From Spodoptera frugiperda (taxonomy: Eukaryota; Arthropoda; Insecta; Lepidoptera; Noctuidae): a stretch of DNA of 64,000 bases. Shown here piece after piece: positions 34,401-45,130 of the stretch. How positions within the stretch are numbered: the first letter of the stretch is position 1; the number at the start of each line of letters is the position of its first letter. Where the stretch lies: assembly GCF_023101765.2 (NCBI RefSeq), contig NC_064215.1, positions 11,160,001 through 11,224,000 of the forward strand, given 5' to 3'. A program made the translations under genes and the position numbers. The notes under the pieces are model-generated. The model had not been told where the DNA came from. It made no database searches and saw only the letters and a program-made list of their open reading frames with translations.

Positions 34401-37302
34401 GTTTTTGACCTGAAGTTAAGCATTATTTATTCAAACGTTTCAAACTCGGCCTAAAACTGTATCTGTTTGCTGTAGCCACGTTAGACGACAAAGGAATTCT
34501 AGATTGACTTAAAATAACGGTGTCGACCGTTCGACGGCGACAACGCGCAGCGTTTTAGGCAGGCGCTGTTCATGATGTAAAGTCCCTCTGTGACTCGAAA
34601 CTAGTAGAGCTTTTCTCAATATATTTAGGTAAGTAAACCGTTATTTTTAAGTTAATCTATGTAGTATGTCTCACAATAGTTATTATAAGAATTGTGAGTT
34701 TTTGCGCTTTTCATTCTTAACTTGTCGTAATGTTAAGTGAGATCTAGGGAGTAGTTTTCGTTAACATTCAAAGGGTTTTCTAATAGAGTAGGACATGCAC
34801 CTATATTATAACAGTAGGTTCAGCTTTAATAAGCTTTTATCAGAGTGTGTACATATATCTTCTCTTGAAAAACTAAAATGTGTCACCTAACAATCTAACC
34901 GACTTCGCAGTCGCCGTTTTTTTTATTCAAAGATTTGTCACTAGAACTTACAGAAATAATAGTACGTTGCTTCAAAACCTGTTACACGATTTTACAAACA
35001 TGTTCAAAATTGTAAAAACGTATGGTAACACTAGGCAGCGCGGGCGCAGTCTCAGTGAGCGGCATTCTAACAATTCGCAACGCTCGTGATAAGCTAGTTT
35101 GTGAACTATTTGCATTTAGGACGATTTTATTTACTTGTAATCTTTTAATGGATATGACCTAGTTCGTACGAGTATTGTTTACGCATTATATGATGTAGAC
35201 CGTGAAGTCTTTGGTCTTAACGATTTTCACATTAATATGTACTTATTTTTATCCAGCTAGAGTGAGAGTCCATTCGGTTACCACTAATGAGATTCCGAAA
35301 TCAATATTTTTACTTCTCTAAAAGCAATCACCAAATTTTTTTTGAGTGATATCATCCGATTACTTCTCCCGCTTTAGGGCAGGCGAGGGGGAGTGTCAGA
35401 CTCTTACTGACTAAAAACTACTCCGTTCCTTCTCCTGCTTTTCGAGCCGGAGCCTTGGTAAACCCGCTAGGTAGTCCGCAGCTCCAGATCAGGCATCAGC
35501 CCTACTGAGCCCCATCTGCGGCCGTTTGTCCGTCTGATGACTTCTGGTCGTAACAATTACCAACTAGACTATAAAGCTATTTAGAATTGTCCCTCATCTA
35601 TTTCATCTTGCAATGGTAACAATAAATCGAAGAATTATGAAATTAAAACGCTCATTATCTGTTTCCTTACAATTACGAGCTACAATTGCCAATGTTCACC
35701 AATTACAGTATTTGATTGTGTTAGTTTTTGCCGCAGTTTCATTATAGGAAGTCAGCGTTACTTAAGTTTACGAATAATTATTGTAATTGATTAAACGACG
35801 TCTAATTGTTATACTTACGGACTATGGACGGCTGTTATTAGTGGTTACTGGTAGCAGACGGTTATTGTTGGAATAATAGAGTTATTAACTGGTAATGTTT
35901 ATGTATCTCTTGATTAATGGTCAGCTTATTTGATGGTGTTGTATAACATAACTATGAACTACTTATTATGCATGCTTTCAAGTAGAAATACTAATGTATT
36001 TCTCAAGATATCTGTAAGTTAACTTTAACTTTTTAGAAGGATATTGGTGGAATATCATACATATTATGTCAGAGGTCCCGTAATATGTCTCCAATCTCGT
36101 TACAAGTAACAATTGTATAAGTAATTCGCACAGCCAAATATAATGGCTTGGCAACAGACGTATTTAGACGTTCGCAACCTCGATAGCCAATTTCCAATCA
36201 AGTCAATTTGAAATATTTAAAGGGTTAACTAATGTGACTTCTGTCAACGACCATCCATTTTTTGCAAGCATTTGTAATGCTATGTTTTATCGACTTTGTA
36301 TTTTGTATGTAAATTATAAGGTTATAATACAGTAACCAAAGAGGTTAAAAAACCCATAAACGTATGAACATTGAACCATCAATTTGGAAATTACCCTTAC
36401 TTGTACGTTTTTGTTGCGTCAATTAAATACATTTCCACAATGAAAAATAATTTGGAAAAATACTAAAAGGTCGATTAAAAATGGCATGCCGATGTGGCAA
36501 TTTATGGTAATAGCCGATTGCCTGGTCACGCGATGCGACATTGCCACCTTATTTATTAAGGAAAAGGCAGACAGAGGTGACAAGAAGTAAACATTTTCCA
36601 CAATACCAAAGGCCAAGACCAGACCAGTTAATGAAGAAAGTATCGGTTTTGCCTCTATTATAAATTCATTATCTTGTTGACAAAGTGGTTGCAAGTCCGA
36701 CTGCGGAATTAGAATAGAACACTTGATTAAAATCCCGAACTTGGAACCTAAAATTGTGGTTTTAGGATGCTCATGAATGCTTATTTTAAAAAGCAGATCT
36801 AATTCTATTCACATGGCTACATCGGTTTATTAAGATACTATGCATAATCACACTACCTATGTGAAAATGGTAATGTGAAAATGCGAAAATTATGAATGTG
36901 AAAATTTTTTTGTTTGTTTCTCCATCAATCACGTTGAAACTACTGAACGGATTTTGATGAATTTAGTATACAGACATTGTATGAGTTGACTTGGGTGGTA
37001 GGATACTTCTATACCACCATATTTCAATCAACAAACACGAATACTCAGCAAGTTCACAATACGATCAGGAACAAGATAAGGAGGCCCCTAATTATATAAC
37101 TAGAAGAGTTTCATCAACATACCTGTTTAACAGCGCCATCAACATAATCTTCGCAGACGTTTTTAGCGAAGAATGTCTCGACCGGGAACGTTCTGCCGGG
37201 GATGGTGAAGGTAGGCACGTTGCCGAAGAACGTGGAGAACTTTGTGGAGTCCATCGTAGCTGATGTCACTATGAGCTTCAAGTCTGATCGACGGGCCACC
37301 AC
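19430..37302 (-). CDS. DHX38: DHX38/PRP16 DEAH-box splicing helicase, C-terminal 547 residues
   Basis: Exons in gene order: 37302-37123, 24793-24710, 24143-23993, 22504-22407, 22149-21922, 21503-21332, 20972-20831, 20604-20444, 20100-19860, 19616-19430. All are GT-AG and phases close to 547 residues plus TAA. PRP16 is the ATP-dependent RNA helicase that remodels the spliceosome after the first catalytic step. Visible: motif III (TSATM), motif IV region (LIFMPGQEDI), motif V split across exons 3 and 4 (VATNIA / ETSLTVDG), motif VI (QRAGRAGRTGPG), then the winged-helix, ratchet and OB-fold C-terminal region (YFHQAARLKG-like, YVNCRTGMPCHLHPTS, TTKEYMHCVTAVDGRWL), a charged Lys/Glu coiled stretch and the family ending TPRRTPHRLGL. 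The N-terminal half, with P-loop and DEAH box, should lie at coordinates above 37302 but I could not find it. The first visible intron is 12.3 kb, the rest are short. DHX38 rather than DHX8 or DHX16 is chosen for the VVARRSDLK and C-terminal matches. Confidence 0.95.
20682..20810 (+). repeat. SINE family E, head-truncated
   Basis: GTTTCGGGTCTGGGTGTCAT and GAGGAGAAAATCCTAGTGTA through an A-rich end match the body of the SINE at 47470-47664. It lacks the tRNA-like head. It lies in the DHX38 intron between exons 7 and 8. Confidence 0.65.
22823..23090 (+). repeat. Repeat family A, longest copy
   Basis: About 270 bases: a GC-rich 5' part (ACGGCGCGTCGCGTTCCGC), GTAGGGCTGATGCCTGATCC, the core GGAACGGGGTGGTTTTTAGT, a CCTCTCGCCTCGCCC box and TTGGATGATTATCCCCCTTA before the A-rich end. 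The A tail suggests retroposition. No tRNA head or coding potential is seen. It lies in a DHX38 intron, antisense to the gene. Confidence 0.75.
23091..23992. other. DHX38 intron, nothing recognised
   Basis: AT-rich intronic DNA between exons 3 and 4, apart from the family A copy. Confidence 0.4.
24955..25105 (-). repeat. tRNA-headed SINE (same type as at 12380)
   Basis: On the minus strand: TGCCTCGTTGGAGGTGCGAC head, GTGTCGGGTTCAATTTCC box B-like region, TTTTCTCAGTAATTATGTCC body and CTCTGCCTACCTCTTCGGGG near the 3' end. This copy shows the 3' half missing from the other. Confidence 0.7.
25545..25640. mobile_element. Fragment of the 11733-type MITE
   Basis: CCTTTTTACTTATAATATCA and CACATTATGGCATTTCCTCT match the right half of the element at 11733-11995. 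Confidence 0.6.
25985..26160 (-). repeat. Repeat family B, partial
   Basis: CATCTGATGGTAAGCAATCG, ACACCAGAGGCGTTACAAGT and GGGATTGGAAAGATTGG match, in reverse, the copies at 33040 and 60473. Confidence 0.7.
26302..26460 (+). repeat. Repeat family A copy
   Basis: TAGCGGGTTTACCGGGTCCC, GGAACGGGGTGGTTTTTAGT, CTCTCGCCTCGCCCAAGG and an A-rich end. The 5' part is missing. Confidence 0.75.
26874..27656 (+). pseudogene. LINE RT C-terminal fragment (260 residues)
   Basis: The frame is uninterrupted but starts after the catalytic YADD box, so it cannot work. FGIAVNPLKCQ, VKDLGLCIDTNLKW, PIIDYADVCY, LRKYDHIS and FLWNALPQDIR line up with the LINE at 7226-8629. It is a different subfamily: the proteins are related but clearly diverged. 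Confidence 0.85.
27676..27757. repeat. (AT)n microsatellite
   Basis: TATATATA-rich tract in the 3' UTR of the truncated LINE. Confidence 0.85.
28110..28190 (-). repeat. Repeat family B fragment
   Basis: ACACCCGCAACCCCGGAGG and GTTGCCGACCTTTAAAG match family B with a diverged middle. Confidence 0.5.
28723..28878 (+). repeat. Repeat family A copy
   Basis: CAGAAGGGGCGGACTGCCTA, GGAACGGGGTGGTTCTTATA, CAGTAAGAGTCTGATACTCC, ATTGGATGATTATCCCCCTC then A-rich. Confidence 0.75.
28879..29493. other. DHX38 intron, nothing recognised
   Basis: AT-rich, no repeat or coding signal that I can identify. Confidence 0.35.
29494..30770. mobile_element. Foldback-type element with CCCGACTGC ends
   Basis: Its left part is a giant hairpin: arms 29494-29579 and 29702-29787 are perfect 86-bp inverted repeats. 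A second inner pair of arms around CAGTCGGGACCCAT (about 29602-29615) and ATGGGTCCCGACTG (29644-29657) carries on toward the loop. The motif CCCGACTGC, or its complement, occurs at 29525-29533, 29748-29756 and 30754-30762, and its 8-base core twice more inside. The right end carries GATACGCGCGAAAAACATAA followed by CCCTTCCTTGGCAGTCGGG. The outer limits are inferred from the motif. No reading frame is seen between 29790 and 30700, so it is probably non-autonomous. Confidence 0.65.
30771..31954. other. DHX38 intron, nothing recognised
   Basis: AT-rich, no clear repeat or gene. Confidence 0.35.
31955..32138 (+). repeat. Repeat family A copy
   Basis: ACCACCACAGACAGGGCACA, GCTGCGGACTACCTAGC, GGAACGGGGTGGTTTTTAGT, GGCGGGAGAAGTCATTGGAT then A-rich. 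Confidence 0.75.
32388..32460 (+). repeat. SINE head fragment (CGTGGTGGCC type)
   Basis: CGTGGTGGTCCAGAGCTTGA, TCATGCATGAGGGTGCAAG and TTTGAAACCTACCAATGG match the tRNA-like head of the SINE at 44854. Confidence 0.6.
32560..32785 (+). repeat. LINE 3'-UTR fragment with (TTGACTT)n tail
   Basis: ATCTACACTTTGGAACGAGC, ACTTCACTAGAGGACACGAC, GACGTTCAAAAGTGC and a GACTTGACTTTGACTTGA tail, the usual 3' end of a common moth LINE. No coding part is kept. Confidence 0.6.
33040..33330 (+). repeat. Repeat family B, near full copy 1
   Basis: About 290 bases from GTGGGAGAGCCATGCTTCGG through CGACGTGAAACAACGCTTGC, GTTACCGGAGACCCGATTCC, ATCATCAGGTGATACGTCTG to TTTACCGGCGTGTAAAAAAA. The copy at 60473 matches throughout. 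Confidence 0.75.
33428..33555. repeat. Possible MITE with ATTATCGCGATAAT palindrome
   Basis: AGGCCACATTAACGGGAAAT, a 14-base perfect palindrome and GTGTAGCCACCACTTAACGG. It looks like a known moth repeat but I cannot define its ends. Confidence 0.35.
34017..34146 (-). pseudogene. LINE ORF C-terminus relic
   Basis: On the minus strand GRPRRRWRDELDAYKR-like codons are followed, after one frame change, by DWPQKALRRDEWKEGREAFA. This is the conserved RRWRDDLD...GEAFAQQW tail of a group of insect non-LTR elements. Related tails are at 43745 (minus) and 58914 (plus). Confidence 0.75.
34147..35337. other. DHX38 intron, nothing recognised
   Basis: AT-rich. The small frame at 34880-35089 shows no family features and is probably chance. 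Confidence 0.35.
35338..35550 (-). repeat. Repeat family A copy
   Basis: The poly(A) end appears as TTTTTTTGAG at the left; then GAGTGTCAGACTCTTACTGA, TAAACCCGCTAGGTAGTCC and AGATCAGGCATCAGCCCTAC. One of the longer copies. Confidence 0.75.
35551..36880. other. DHX38 intron, nothing recognised
   Basis: AT-rich, no recognised element. The frame at 36419-36694 has no family features. Confidence 0.35.
36881..37012 (+). repeat. RTE-like repeat fragment
   Basis: TTGTTTGTTTCTCCATCAAT and GAACGGATTTTGATGAATTT resemble RTE-related repeats; ends about 110 bases from the DHX38 exon at 37123. Confidence 0.45.
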
Positions 37303-37415
37303 CTGAGGAGGAAAGAAGATTGTTTTTATTTAAAGATCTGCTTGATTTTAGTTTGTAATGACAAATGGAAGTAAAGTTGACACTTCTGACCTGCAGTCAG
37401 ATTTAGTTAAAGGTT

Positions 37416-37556
37416 TTTTTTTGAGGGCAGAAAATCATCCAATGACTTCTCTCGCCTTCAGTGAGAGGGAGTGTCAAACTCTTACTGACTAAAAACCACC
37501 CCATTCCGACTCCTGCTCTTCGAGTCGCAGTCCTGGTAACCCGCTAGGTAGTCCAA
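37416..37556 (-). repeat. Repeat family A copy
   Basis: TTTTTTTTGAGGGCAGAAAA, GAGTGTCAAACTCTTACTGA, ACCCGCTAGGTAGTCC. About 110 bases upstream of the first visible DHX38 exon. Confidence 0.75.
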
Positions 37557-39315
37557 AGTTTATTATGAGCCAGCGAAGTCAAAACTAATTTGTATAAATT
37601 GAAGATCCGACACAAATTATATTTTAGTTCCAGGGCTACTAAAAGGGTTTTTATGCAGTTTTTACAAATAGGTAGTAACTAACGAACTACCGATTTTACT
37701 ATAAAAGAGATCGTCGACTGCCAACCGATACAACGAAAAAAAAGCAAAGAAAAATGCCACATCAATTAATCATTGCCTTTATCGACATAAACTGAAATAT
37801 TTTCAGTCATTTCAGCATTTTCAGCGATCCAATAACTCAATTACAACACAATTATATTGTCAGTTACGAATATTACATAATTATTCATGTTCGCATTGTT
37901 CCGACTAATTATGGACTCGCAATTAATTTTTGATAGCTACAGAAAGTGACTAAAATATCCTAGTTTTTAGGTAATCGATTAAAAATTAACATTCGATAAT
38001 TTCACGGTCGAATGGATGCGCGTGGGCAAGCTTGCGCAACAAATTGTATTCAGCGAAAAAAATATGCGAATGTTACAAGCAGTCTATTTGTGGATACTTG
38101 GGTAACAATAGTAGTTTTAGAAAAAATAAATAAGACATTCCTTGGAGTTAATTTATTTCTGCCAATGTTTAGAATTCAAAAGATTTTTTATTGTTTGGTA
38201 TGTCCTTGCGTTAGTAAAAGTCGGGAAAAACTTGTATTAATAAAAACGGTTGCTATTGTGGTGTAACCTGATAGGCTTTTTGTGAATTATTTCTTATTTA
38301 AGTTTCTTACAACTTTAAAAAAATGAAGTATTTATATGCTTCCTAACAATTTTCTCTTTCATAAAATTAAAAATCAAAGTGTATCTTTATAATGGCAACA
38401 GCTATTTTACGAAATGGTAACCAAAAATAAAAGGTTTTCGAAATCCAAAAACCTATTTTTTATAAAGACCTGTGACCTATCAGACATTTCTCAATTTATT
38501 TTTTATTATAAAAAGTCAGTCATTCGTAAAATTGCGCCTTATATTTTCACAAGTGGCTCTGGATTTTATTCTGGCTAGATTTTGTGCGGCTATAAAATGT
38601 GAGAATATTTTATAATGGAATTTTCAGGCTTAAAGGTATGTCCTTTGAGGCAAGGTTAAAGGTTTGATGTCAATGAATGCTGGCAATTTTACAAACAATT
38701 TGTTACGTAACTTAAAACCGTTTTTATCTCCCAAATTATAGGCGAAGAGGTGTGTTTGCAGTAAAATAAAATTGTTCTATAGTAATTTTGTTAGTCTCAT
38801 TATACTAATGAACATTGTTAGCATACATTAACATATAAATTTAATACAATATCTGCTTGTTTCAACATTTCTTTATGATGTTGTTGAAGCCTTTATTACG
38901 CGCTATTGTTTACGATGCGTACCTTTATCTACATTAAATTAATCGCATGTTTCTGCTCGAATAATTTTCAGTTAACAAATCGATTTATCTACGCGTTAAC
39001 ATTTCAAGTAGTTTCTTTATCTCGTTTCTCCAAAACAACATAATCTATTATCTAGGTACATTCAACTTCTATCAGTTGAGTTGAGTCCCTTCCCAATTCA
39101 TTTAAGAGATAGTTTTGAACAAAGCGAGTGGGGTACACAACATACAGAATACGTCATTCGGATGACGTCAGAGCCAGAGCCCGGGGCCCGGGAGACATGT
39201 TAGGGTGTGACGTTTTAGGGGGGAGACAGAAATAGCCAAACATGTCTAGACTACACAGTTACATGGGATGGTTTTAAATGTATGTATGCAGTAAAGATAC
39301 GAGATAATATTAAAC
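37557..39315. other. Non-coding, nothing recognised
   Basis: Probably DHX38 intron by position. A short GC-rich patch with TGACGTCA and CCCGGGGCCCGGG lies near 39163-39192. The frame at 38012-38266 is not convincing. Confidence 0.35.
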
Positions 39316-39518
39316 ACTAGCTACTTCCGCGCGGTTTCACCCGCTGTTCTCGGTTCCTATTGATCGAAGCGTGATGATTTATAGCTTATAACCTTCCTCG
39401 ATAAATGCGCAATCCAACACAAAAAGAATTATTCAAATCGGACCAGTAGTTCCTGAGATTAGCGCGTTCAAACAAACAAACAAACAAACTCTTCAGCTTT
39501 ATAAGTAAGTAAGTATAG
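39316..39518 (+). repeat. Repeat family C, copy 2
   Basis: ACTAGCTACTTCCGCGCGGT, GAGATTAGCGCGTTCAAACA, a CAAA run and an AAGT-rich end. Matches 13831-14030 end to end. Confidence 0.7.
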
Positions 39519-40547
39519 TATAAATTTTAACTGCAGTCATATAAAGGTGCTGGTGTATGAATAGAAGTAATAAAAATGTCTGCAGAGAATACTTGTAGTG
39601 AATATTACGATTGTTTAAATGTTAATGGCTTAAGCAGATGTTAATTTTAGCCAGTGTTGGATCCGGTGATTTCATTGATATTGTATCGCGTTTTGGCGAG
39701 TTCCGCTGTTCTATCGTGTTTCAATGACTGGTTTGAAACGTTGAAATTAAAAGCAGTAATGTTACAGAATTGTTTTAATTTGTAATCTCAGAACACACGA
39801 CTATATATGGATGCTTTAATTACAAGGCATATAATAGGATGATCATAATTTGTAATATGGAATAATTATTTTAATAACATACAGTAAAGGAAGCTACGAT
39901 TTAATATTAACTAGTGGTCGCCTAGTGGCCGAAATTCGACCATATATGATTTAATTTACAATACCACTTAACGTACGTTGAAGGATAATTTTTATATAAC
40001 TCAACTCTTTTATAAAACTCTTTTCATATGAGACGTGAAAATATCATCGCAATGTCTATCGATTTTGACGTTTTGTCAAATACGATCAGATACTATGCAA
40101 ATGTTTTATTTATTGATTTAATGTTTATAAGCATTATTTTTGAAAAATATTAGCGCTATGCACTTCTCCTACACATAAACTATAAGTGTACCAAATTTTA
40201 TGCTCCTACGTCCGCGCAATTATCGTAAAAAGAGGTCCAAAGCTTTTGCATCACGTATTAATATATAGATTTCGAAGACTTTTCCTTACATTACATATAC
40301 ATAGTATAAAATCGATATGTTTTGTACTTCAATTTGTGTAGTATAAAACATTGTAACACATAGTTGTGTTGTGTATAGTTAGTTAACTAACAATTTAGGA
40401 CGTTACGCCTAAATAGAGCTACATTCGTATTGAGGTCGACCCAGAATTTTGAATGTAAATAGGAAAATTTAATTCGGTTGGTTGAAATTCAGTCTAAAAT
40501 GGGAAGCACGAACGGTGAATATTCAAAATTCCACTTCACATGTATTT

Positions 40548-40815
40548 TTTTTTGAAGTGGGAAAGTTATCGAAATACTTCTCCCGTCTTGGGCGAGGCGA
40601 GAGTGAGTGTCAGACTCTTACGCCCGTACCTATACTCAATTTTAAGTTGTGCTTAAATATCATGCTATCTCTGTAATATTATAAAGAATTGATAGTGACA
40701 GTACTACATTGGAGTGTTGGAGTATTCGTGCATTACTGACTAAAAACTACTCCGTTCCCACTCCTACTTTTCGAGCAGCAGTCCCGGTAACCCGCAGTCC
40801 GCAGCTCCAGATCTT
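40548..40815 (-). repeat. Repeat family A copy split by an insertion
   Basis: The family A sequence stops after CAGACTCTTAC (40621) and resumes at TGACTAAAAACTACTCC (40737). The 115 bases between hold an insertion flanked by TTAC at 40618-40621 and 40733-40736. Confidence 0.75.
40622..40732. mobile_element. 111-bp insertion inside a family A copy
   Basis: Starts GCCCGTACCTATACTCAATT and ends GGAGTATTCGTGCA, between two TTAC copies. I see no clear terminal inverted repeat. Type unknown. Confidence 0.5.
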
Positions 40816-40816
40816 C

Positions 40817-42764
40817 ACATGAATGAAGTTGAAAATAGAACTTTTAAAATCTATTTTCATACACCATTGAAGAGCATTCAAGCGATGGGAATTCCATCAA
40901 AAATGTATGAATAACAAACAAACGTACACAATGTTCTTACGTTACTCGTCCGTCAGTTTCACACTGACGCCATTCAAATCACGAGGTTTCCCGTCACTCA
41001 CACAATATGTGTTTGCCAAATAATTTTCTTTTTTTTTTTCAAGTTTTCACTAATAATGAGCGTGATATGGTTCATTGGCGTTTCTGGGCTAAGGGACAGT
41101 TCAGACAATTGTTTTGTTTGTTATAATTGTACAGAAATAAGTAACGTTTTGAGTAGTAATTATTTTGTGGGGCATGTACACGTTATTGGCATCGACTGTG
41201 TGAAAATTGATGGATATAATGTTAATTGGAACTTGTAGACGTAGTTTTAAAAGCTCGAAGATGTTTGGTTATGACGCCAAAACAGTTACTTATAGACATC
41301 GTTAAGAACCTTGAAAAAATAAGTAGTCGTATCATCAGATAATAAGTTATTTGAAATGTTTCCATAGTCTGTGCCTACCCCCACAGGGGACAGGCGTGAG
41401 GTTATGTATATTATCATGAGATTACGTAGTCACAGCCGCAGTGTTAATTCTAAATCAATACCACGTACACGGCTAAATAAATAGACGTGTATAACATAAA
41501 GTTAACCCAACAATCCGCAACAAAGTATCATCGCTTTAAATACATAAATATAATAATGTACCTATGTATTACATGACTGATTACACGAAATTCCAGTATC
41601 TCAACAATTTCCTTGACGTCATTATTTACCTAGTCTAAACAATAGTTTGTAGTAAATAGCCAGGGTAGAGAATTACGCCGCTTAACACATCAACAGCTGT
41701 ACTCTTATGTATGTACTGTAAATCTTTCACAAATAGCTTGCACTGAGCTCGCGGTGATAAAACCCGAACATATTAACTGAGATAGCGGTTTTAAATAGAT
41801 TTCATGTAGTGGAAATGGGAAGAAGTCCCACTGTTATTTAATTCAACTGACAGGATCTTAAACGCTAGTGGCGCCATCTTGTAATTGCAATTAAGACAGC
41901 TTGTACTGTGACAAACTTACTTAAAAGTTTGATTGATTTATGAACAGATTATTGGAAGTCTTCGTCATTTGTGTATTTTCAATGTGGTGTTTGATTTAAT
42001 CAAAGTAGATTTTATAGTGTTAGTGACCATGTCAGTTTAAAAACTTATAAAGTAGATTTTGTTTACACACTCTGTTCAATCAAATCAATGCAACTAAACA
42101 AACAATCGTTTGTCTGTCTAGACGTCAAAGACGAAACAGAAGCTATAAAAGAGATTACAGCAATTTGCGTGAACAATAAAATTAACATATTTGGCAACAC
42201 CTTACCTTACCTTGTAAGTCATACAATTCGCACGCAGTAGTATTTCTGCGTGTGTTTACACAGTGACGTTTGTATTTCAAATGGCCAAGCCCCCGGCCAC
42301 GTGACAATTTAAAATTAGAACTATCAGCCGTTTAAAATACGAATCATACGCGCTGGTTGGTCGATTTTGAATGTGTTCGTGATTATTGCAACGTCTGCCT
42401 GAGAGATTTTAAAATTATAACGGTTTTTTTAGTGTCAGTGAGCAATTCATATTTGCAGCTGAAATAAAAACTACTTTATGAATTTCAATCGAAAATCTTT
42501 CTGATTTATGTAGATTTTAATATTGGCCTTGATGGATTTCTGTCAATAAATCGATTTGCATAGAGATCGTTCTTTAATCTCGCCCGCTAAAGCAAAAGTT
42601 ACATTGCATCTGTTTATTAGTTCACTTAAGTCTTCTATCTACTGATTCTGATGAAATTCATATTCATATGGAGATAGTTTGAAGAATGCGGAAGGTTATA
42701 AGGCTACCTACTTCAATTTAAATTGATTATGTGGCTGACAGATAGCCAGTTGCGTAAGACTGTA
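40817..42764. other. Non-coding, nothing recognised
   Basis: AT-rich DNA without an identifiable gene. The frame at 41056-41238 has no family features. Confidence 0.35.
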
Positions 42765-42947
42765 ATTGAACCCATAAGTTGATAAATGGTACTTTGTTAA
42801 AGATTGGTACTATCTCTCTAAAACTCGAAAACATCTGGACCGATTTGGCTAATTTTGGTCTTGAATTGTTTGTGGAAGTCCAGGGTAGGTTTAGAAAGGG
42901 TGAAAAAAATGTTTGAGGCGATACGAAGTTTGCTGGGTCAGCTAGTT
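42765..42947 (+). repeat. RTE-like repeat ending GGGTCAGCTAGT
   Basis: CTAAAACTCGAAAACATCTG, GACCGATTTGGCTAATTTTG and the end ACGAAGTTTGCTGGGTCAGC are typical of a common moth RTE-related repeat. Confidence 0.6.
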
Positions 42948-43270
42948 TCCTTATAAAAGTCGATAAAGGCAATATTTACGTATAAAGACTTGTCAAAAAT
43001 GTACCTATTACATGATAGATTTTGAAACACATCGTCATATGCGCAACGTATAAAATATTTGTTTTAACAGCAATGTTTGATCGGTTCGAGATTAACATTG
43101 AGATTTTTTGTAATTCTTACACCATAACGAGTGTATGTGACTTTTGCCTTGGTACATGCAATATTCATTTGAAATACATTGCTTTGGTCTATTGGTCTCA
43201 ATATATTGCTGTGTGTGATAATGCGAAGTGTTTCTTTCCAGTATTTTGCTCCAGTCCCCTTTATATTTTG

Positions 43271-43345
43271 ATCCAGAGCTGTGGTCTACCTAGCGGGGTT
43301 ATCGGGGCTGCAGCTTGATGACTTCTCATATTCCCCTTAAAAAAA
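43271..43345 (+). repeat. Repeat family A, internally deleted copy
   Basis: GTGGTCTACCTAGCGGGGTT joins directly to GATGACTTCTCATATTCCCC and TTAAAAAAA; the core is lost. Confidence 0.6.
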
Positions 43346-43744
43346 GTTCCCTTTCTATTAAAAAAAAGAAATAATCATTTGAAATGTTTAAATGCTCATG
43401 TAAGATCAGATATAAGATTATCTTAGACGTGTCGAGAGAGAATTTTCCTTAGCAAGATAGATATTATCTGCACTTCTACAAGCACTTAAACAATAACCTC
43501 ATAATAATCTTGATGCATCGTTTAATTTGACGCAGGTTCGTGATTCTACGTCAATATGCACAAATTGGAAAGATAAAAGATAGCTTATCTTATTTTATTC
43601 AATGGTTTCACGTCACGGATGGAGCTCATACAAATGAGTCATTTCGTTAATTAATATTAAGTACGTGTTTGTTAATTAGTTGTTTGAATTTATTATGTAA
43701 TTTTATTAATAAAGGGAAATAAACATGTAAGTAAATGTAAATTT

Positions 43745-43915
43745 ATTTTATTTATTTATTTTTAGCCGTGATTTTCCCACTGCTGGGTAAAGGCCATCCT
43801 ACCCGCCTCTATACAGAGCTTTCTGCGAGCAATCCTTATCATAGGTGTCAAGTCGGTTGGCGTTGAGTGGGCTCCACTCAGTTGTGAGTTTTGCCCACCG
43901 CTTGCCCGTCTGTAA
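43745..43915 (-). pseudogene. LINE ORF C-terminus relic, copy 2
   Basis: On the minus strand TGKRWAKLTTEWSPLNANR is followed by LDTYDKDCSQKALYRGG, a frame change and the GGCTAAAAATAAATAAATAA tail. Same group as 34017. Confidence 0.7.
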
Positions 43916-44039
43916 ATATGTAAGTAAAATTAATTATGTATATCTTATCCGTTTTCTTCCCTCTTCCTTTTACCTAAAATTCTGTTCAGTGGATAGTTTT
44001 TGCGATTTACAAGAAAAACAGTTCAAAACATTTATATAG

Positions 44040-44155
44040 GGTTGCGGACAACCTGGTAGGTTACCAGAACTTCGGCTCGAAGCAAGAGTAAGAACGGTGT
44101 GGTTTTTAGTCTTCTCACTCAAGGTGTCATTGAATGATTTTATCCCCTCAAAAAA
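44040..44155 (+). repeat. Repeat family A copy
   Basis: GGTTGCGGACAACCTGGTAG, AAGAACGGTGTGGTTTTTAG and TTGAATGATTTTATCCCCTC before the A-rich end. Confidence 0.65.
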
Positions 44156-44853
44156 AGAACGTCTATAGGTACATCCGCGTTCGGAATATTTTTCTGGATC
44201 AATTCTATTAAGACAATTGTTTTTATAATCTAGTTTAAAAGATTCATGGACACATAAAATACACACATTGCGTGTTATACATGATCTAGTTAGTGTTAAA
44301 ATAATTACTTTTCTTTTTTAGAGGTCACAAAAAGATTTATTGTACACACAACGTCTTGCTGCGTATGCGCACGTACGCGTGACGTAGAACAATTAAACCG
44401 TCTGCCGCTATTTCAGGACAACAATAAAAAACGATACAGACGGAAAATGCGAAAAACAAGGTAATTACAATACATATATAAAATAAAAACTTTTACACTG
44501 TAAAAATCGACAGTGCTTTTCAAGTTTTATTTTTTATGCTTCTATTGTCATACAAATAGGTTGTATAAAGGTTTCTATGAATATTTTTATTTATTTTTCC
44601 TGCTTTATAACTTAGGCACGTCTCCATTAAAGTTCTGAGAACAGTAATAAAATGGTGAGTAGCTTTACTTATGGTACTTGTTTTAGAATTATGACGTCGG
44701 TCGGTGTGTCTGTGTGCGTCAAACGGATTTATAACATTTATCATTTCTATTCTAGTTACTGACTTACTGCTGGTGGTTACTTTATTTTTCAAGATTTACA
44801 TAAAATTTTAGATTTTACTGTTTCGTGGTTTTAACCATTAACAATAAACATGT

Positions 44854-45130
44854 CGTGGTGGCCCGGAGGTTTAAGACGCCCGCTCCTCATGCATGAGGAT
44901 GCGGGTTCGAAACCTACCCACGGCAAGTACTCGTACCAATGTGATTTTTTTAGTTATATGTACCTTCTAAAATTATTTAGACACTACTGACAAACGGTGT
45001 AGGAAAACATCGTGAGGAAACCTGAGCTTATAATTTATAATTATATTAAAACTCAATCCTTCTTCATGCGAGAAGAGCCTTTGGTTAGCAGTGGCCACTT
45101 ATAGGCAGTTGGTGTGTGTGTGAAGTAACA
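44854..45130 (+). repeat. tRNA-derived SINE (CGTGGTGGCC type)
   Basis: Head CGTGGTGGCCCGGAGGTTTA with box B GGTTCGAAACC, then TTTAGACACTACTGACAAAC, GGAAAACATCGTGAGGAAAC and CAGTGGCCACTTATAG. Nearly complete. Head-only fragment at 32388; tail fragments near 4075 and 4460. Confidence 0.75.
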
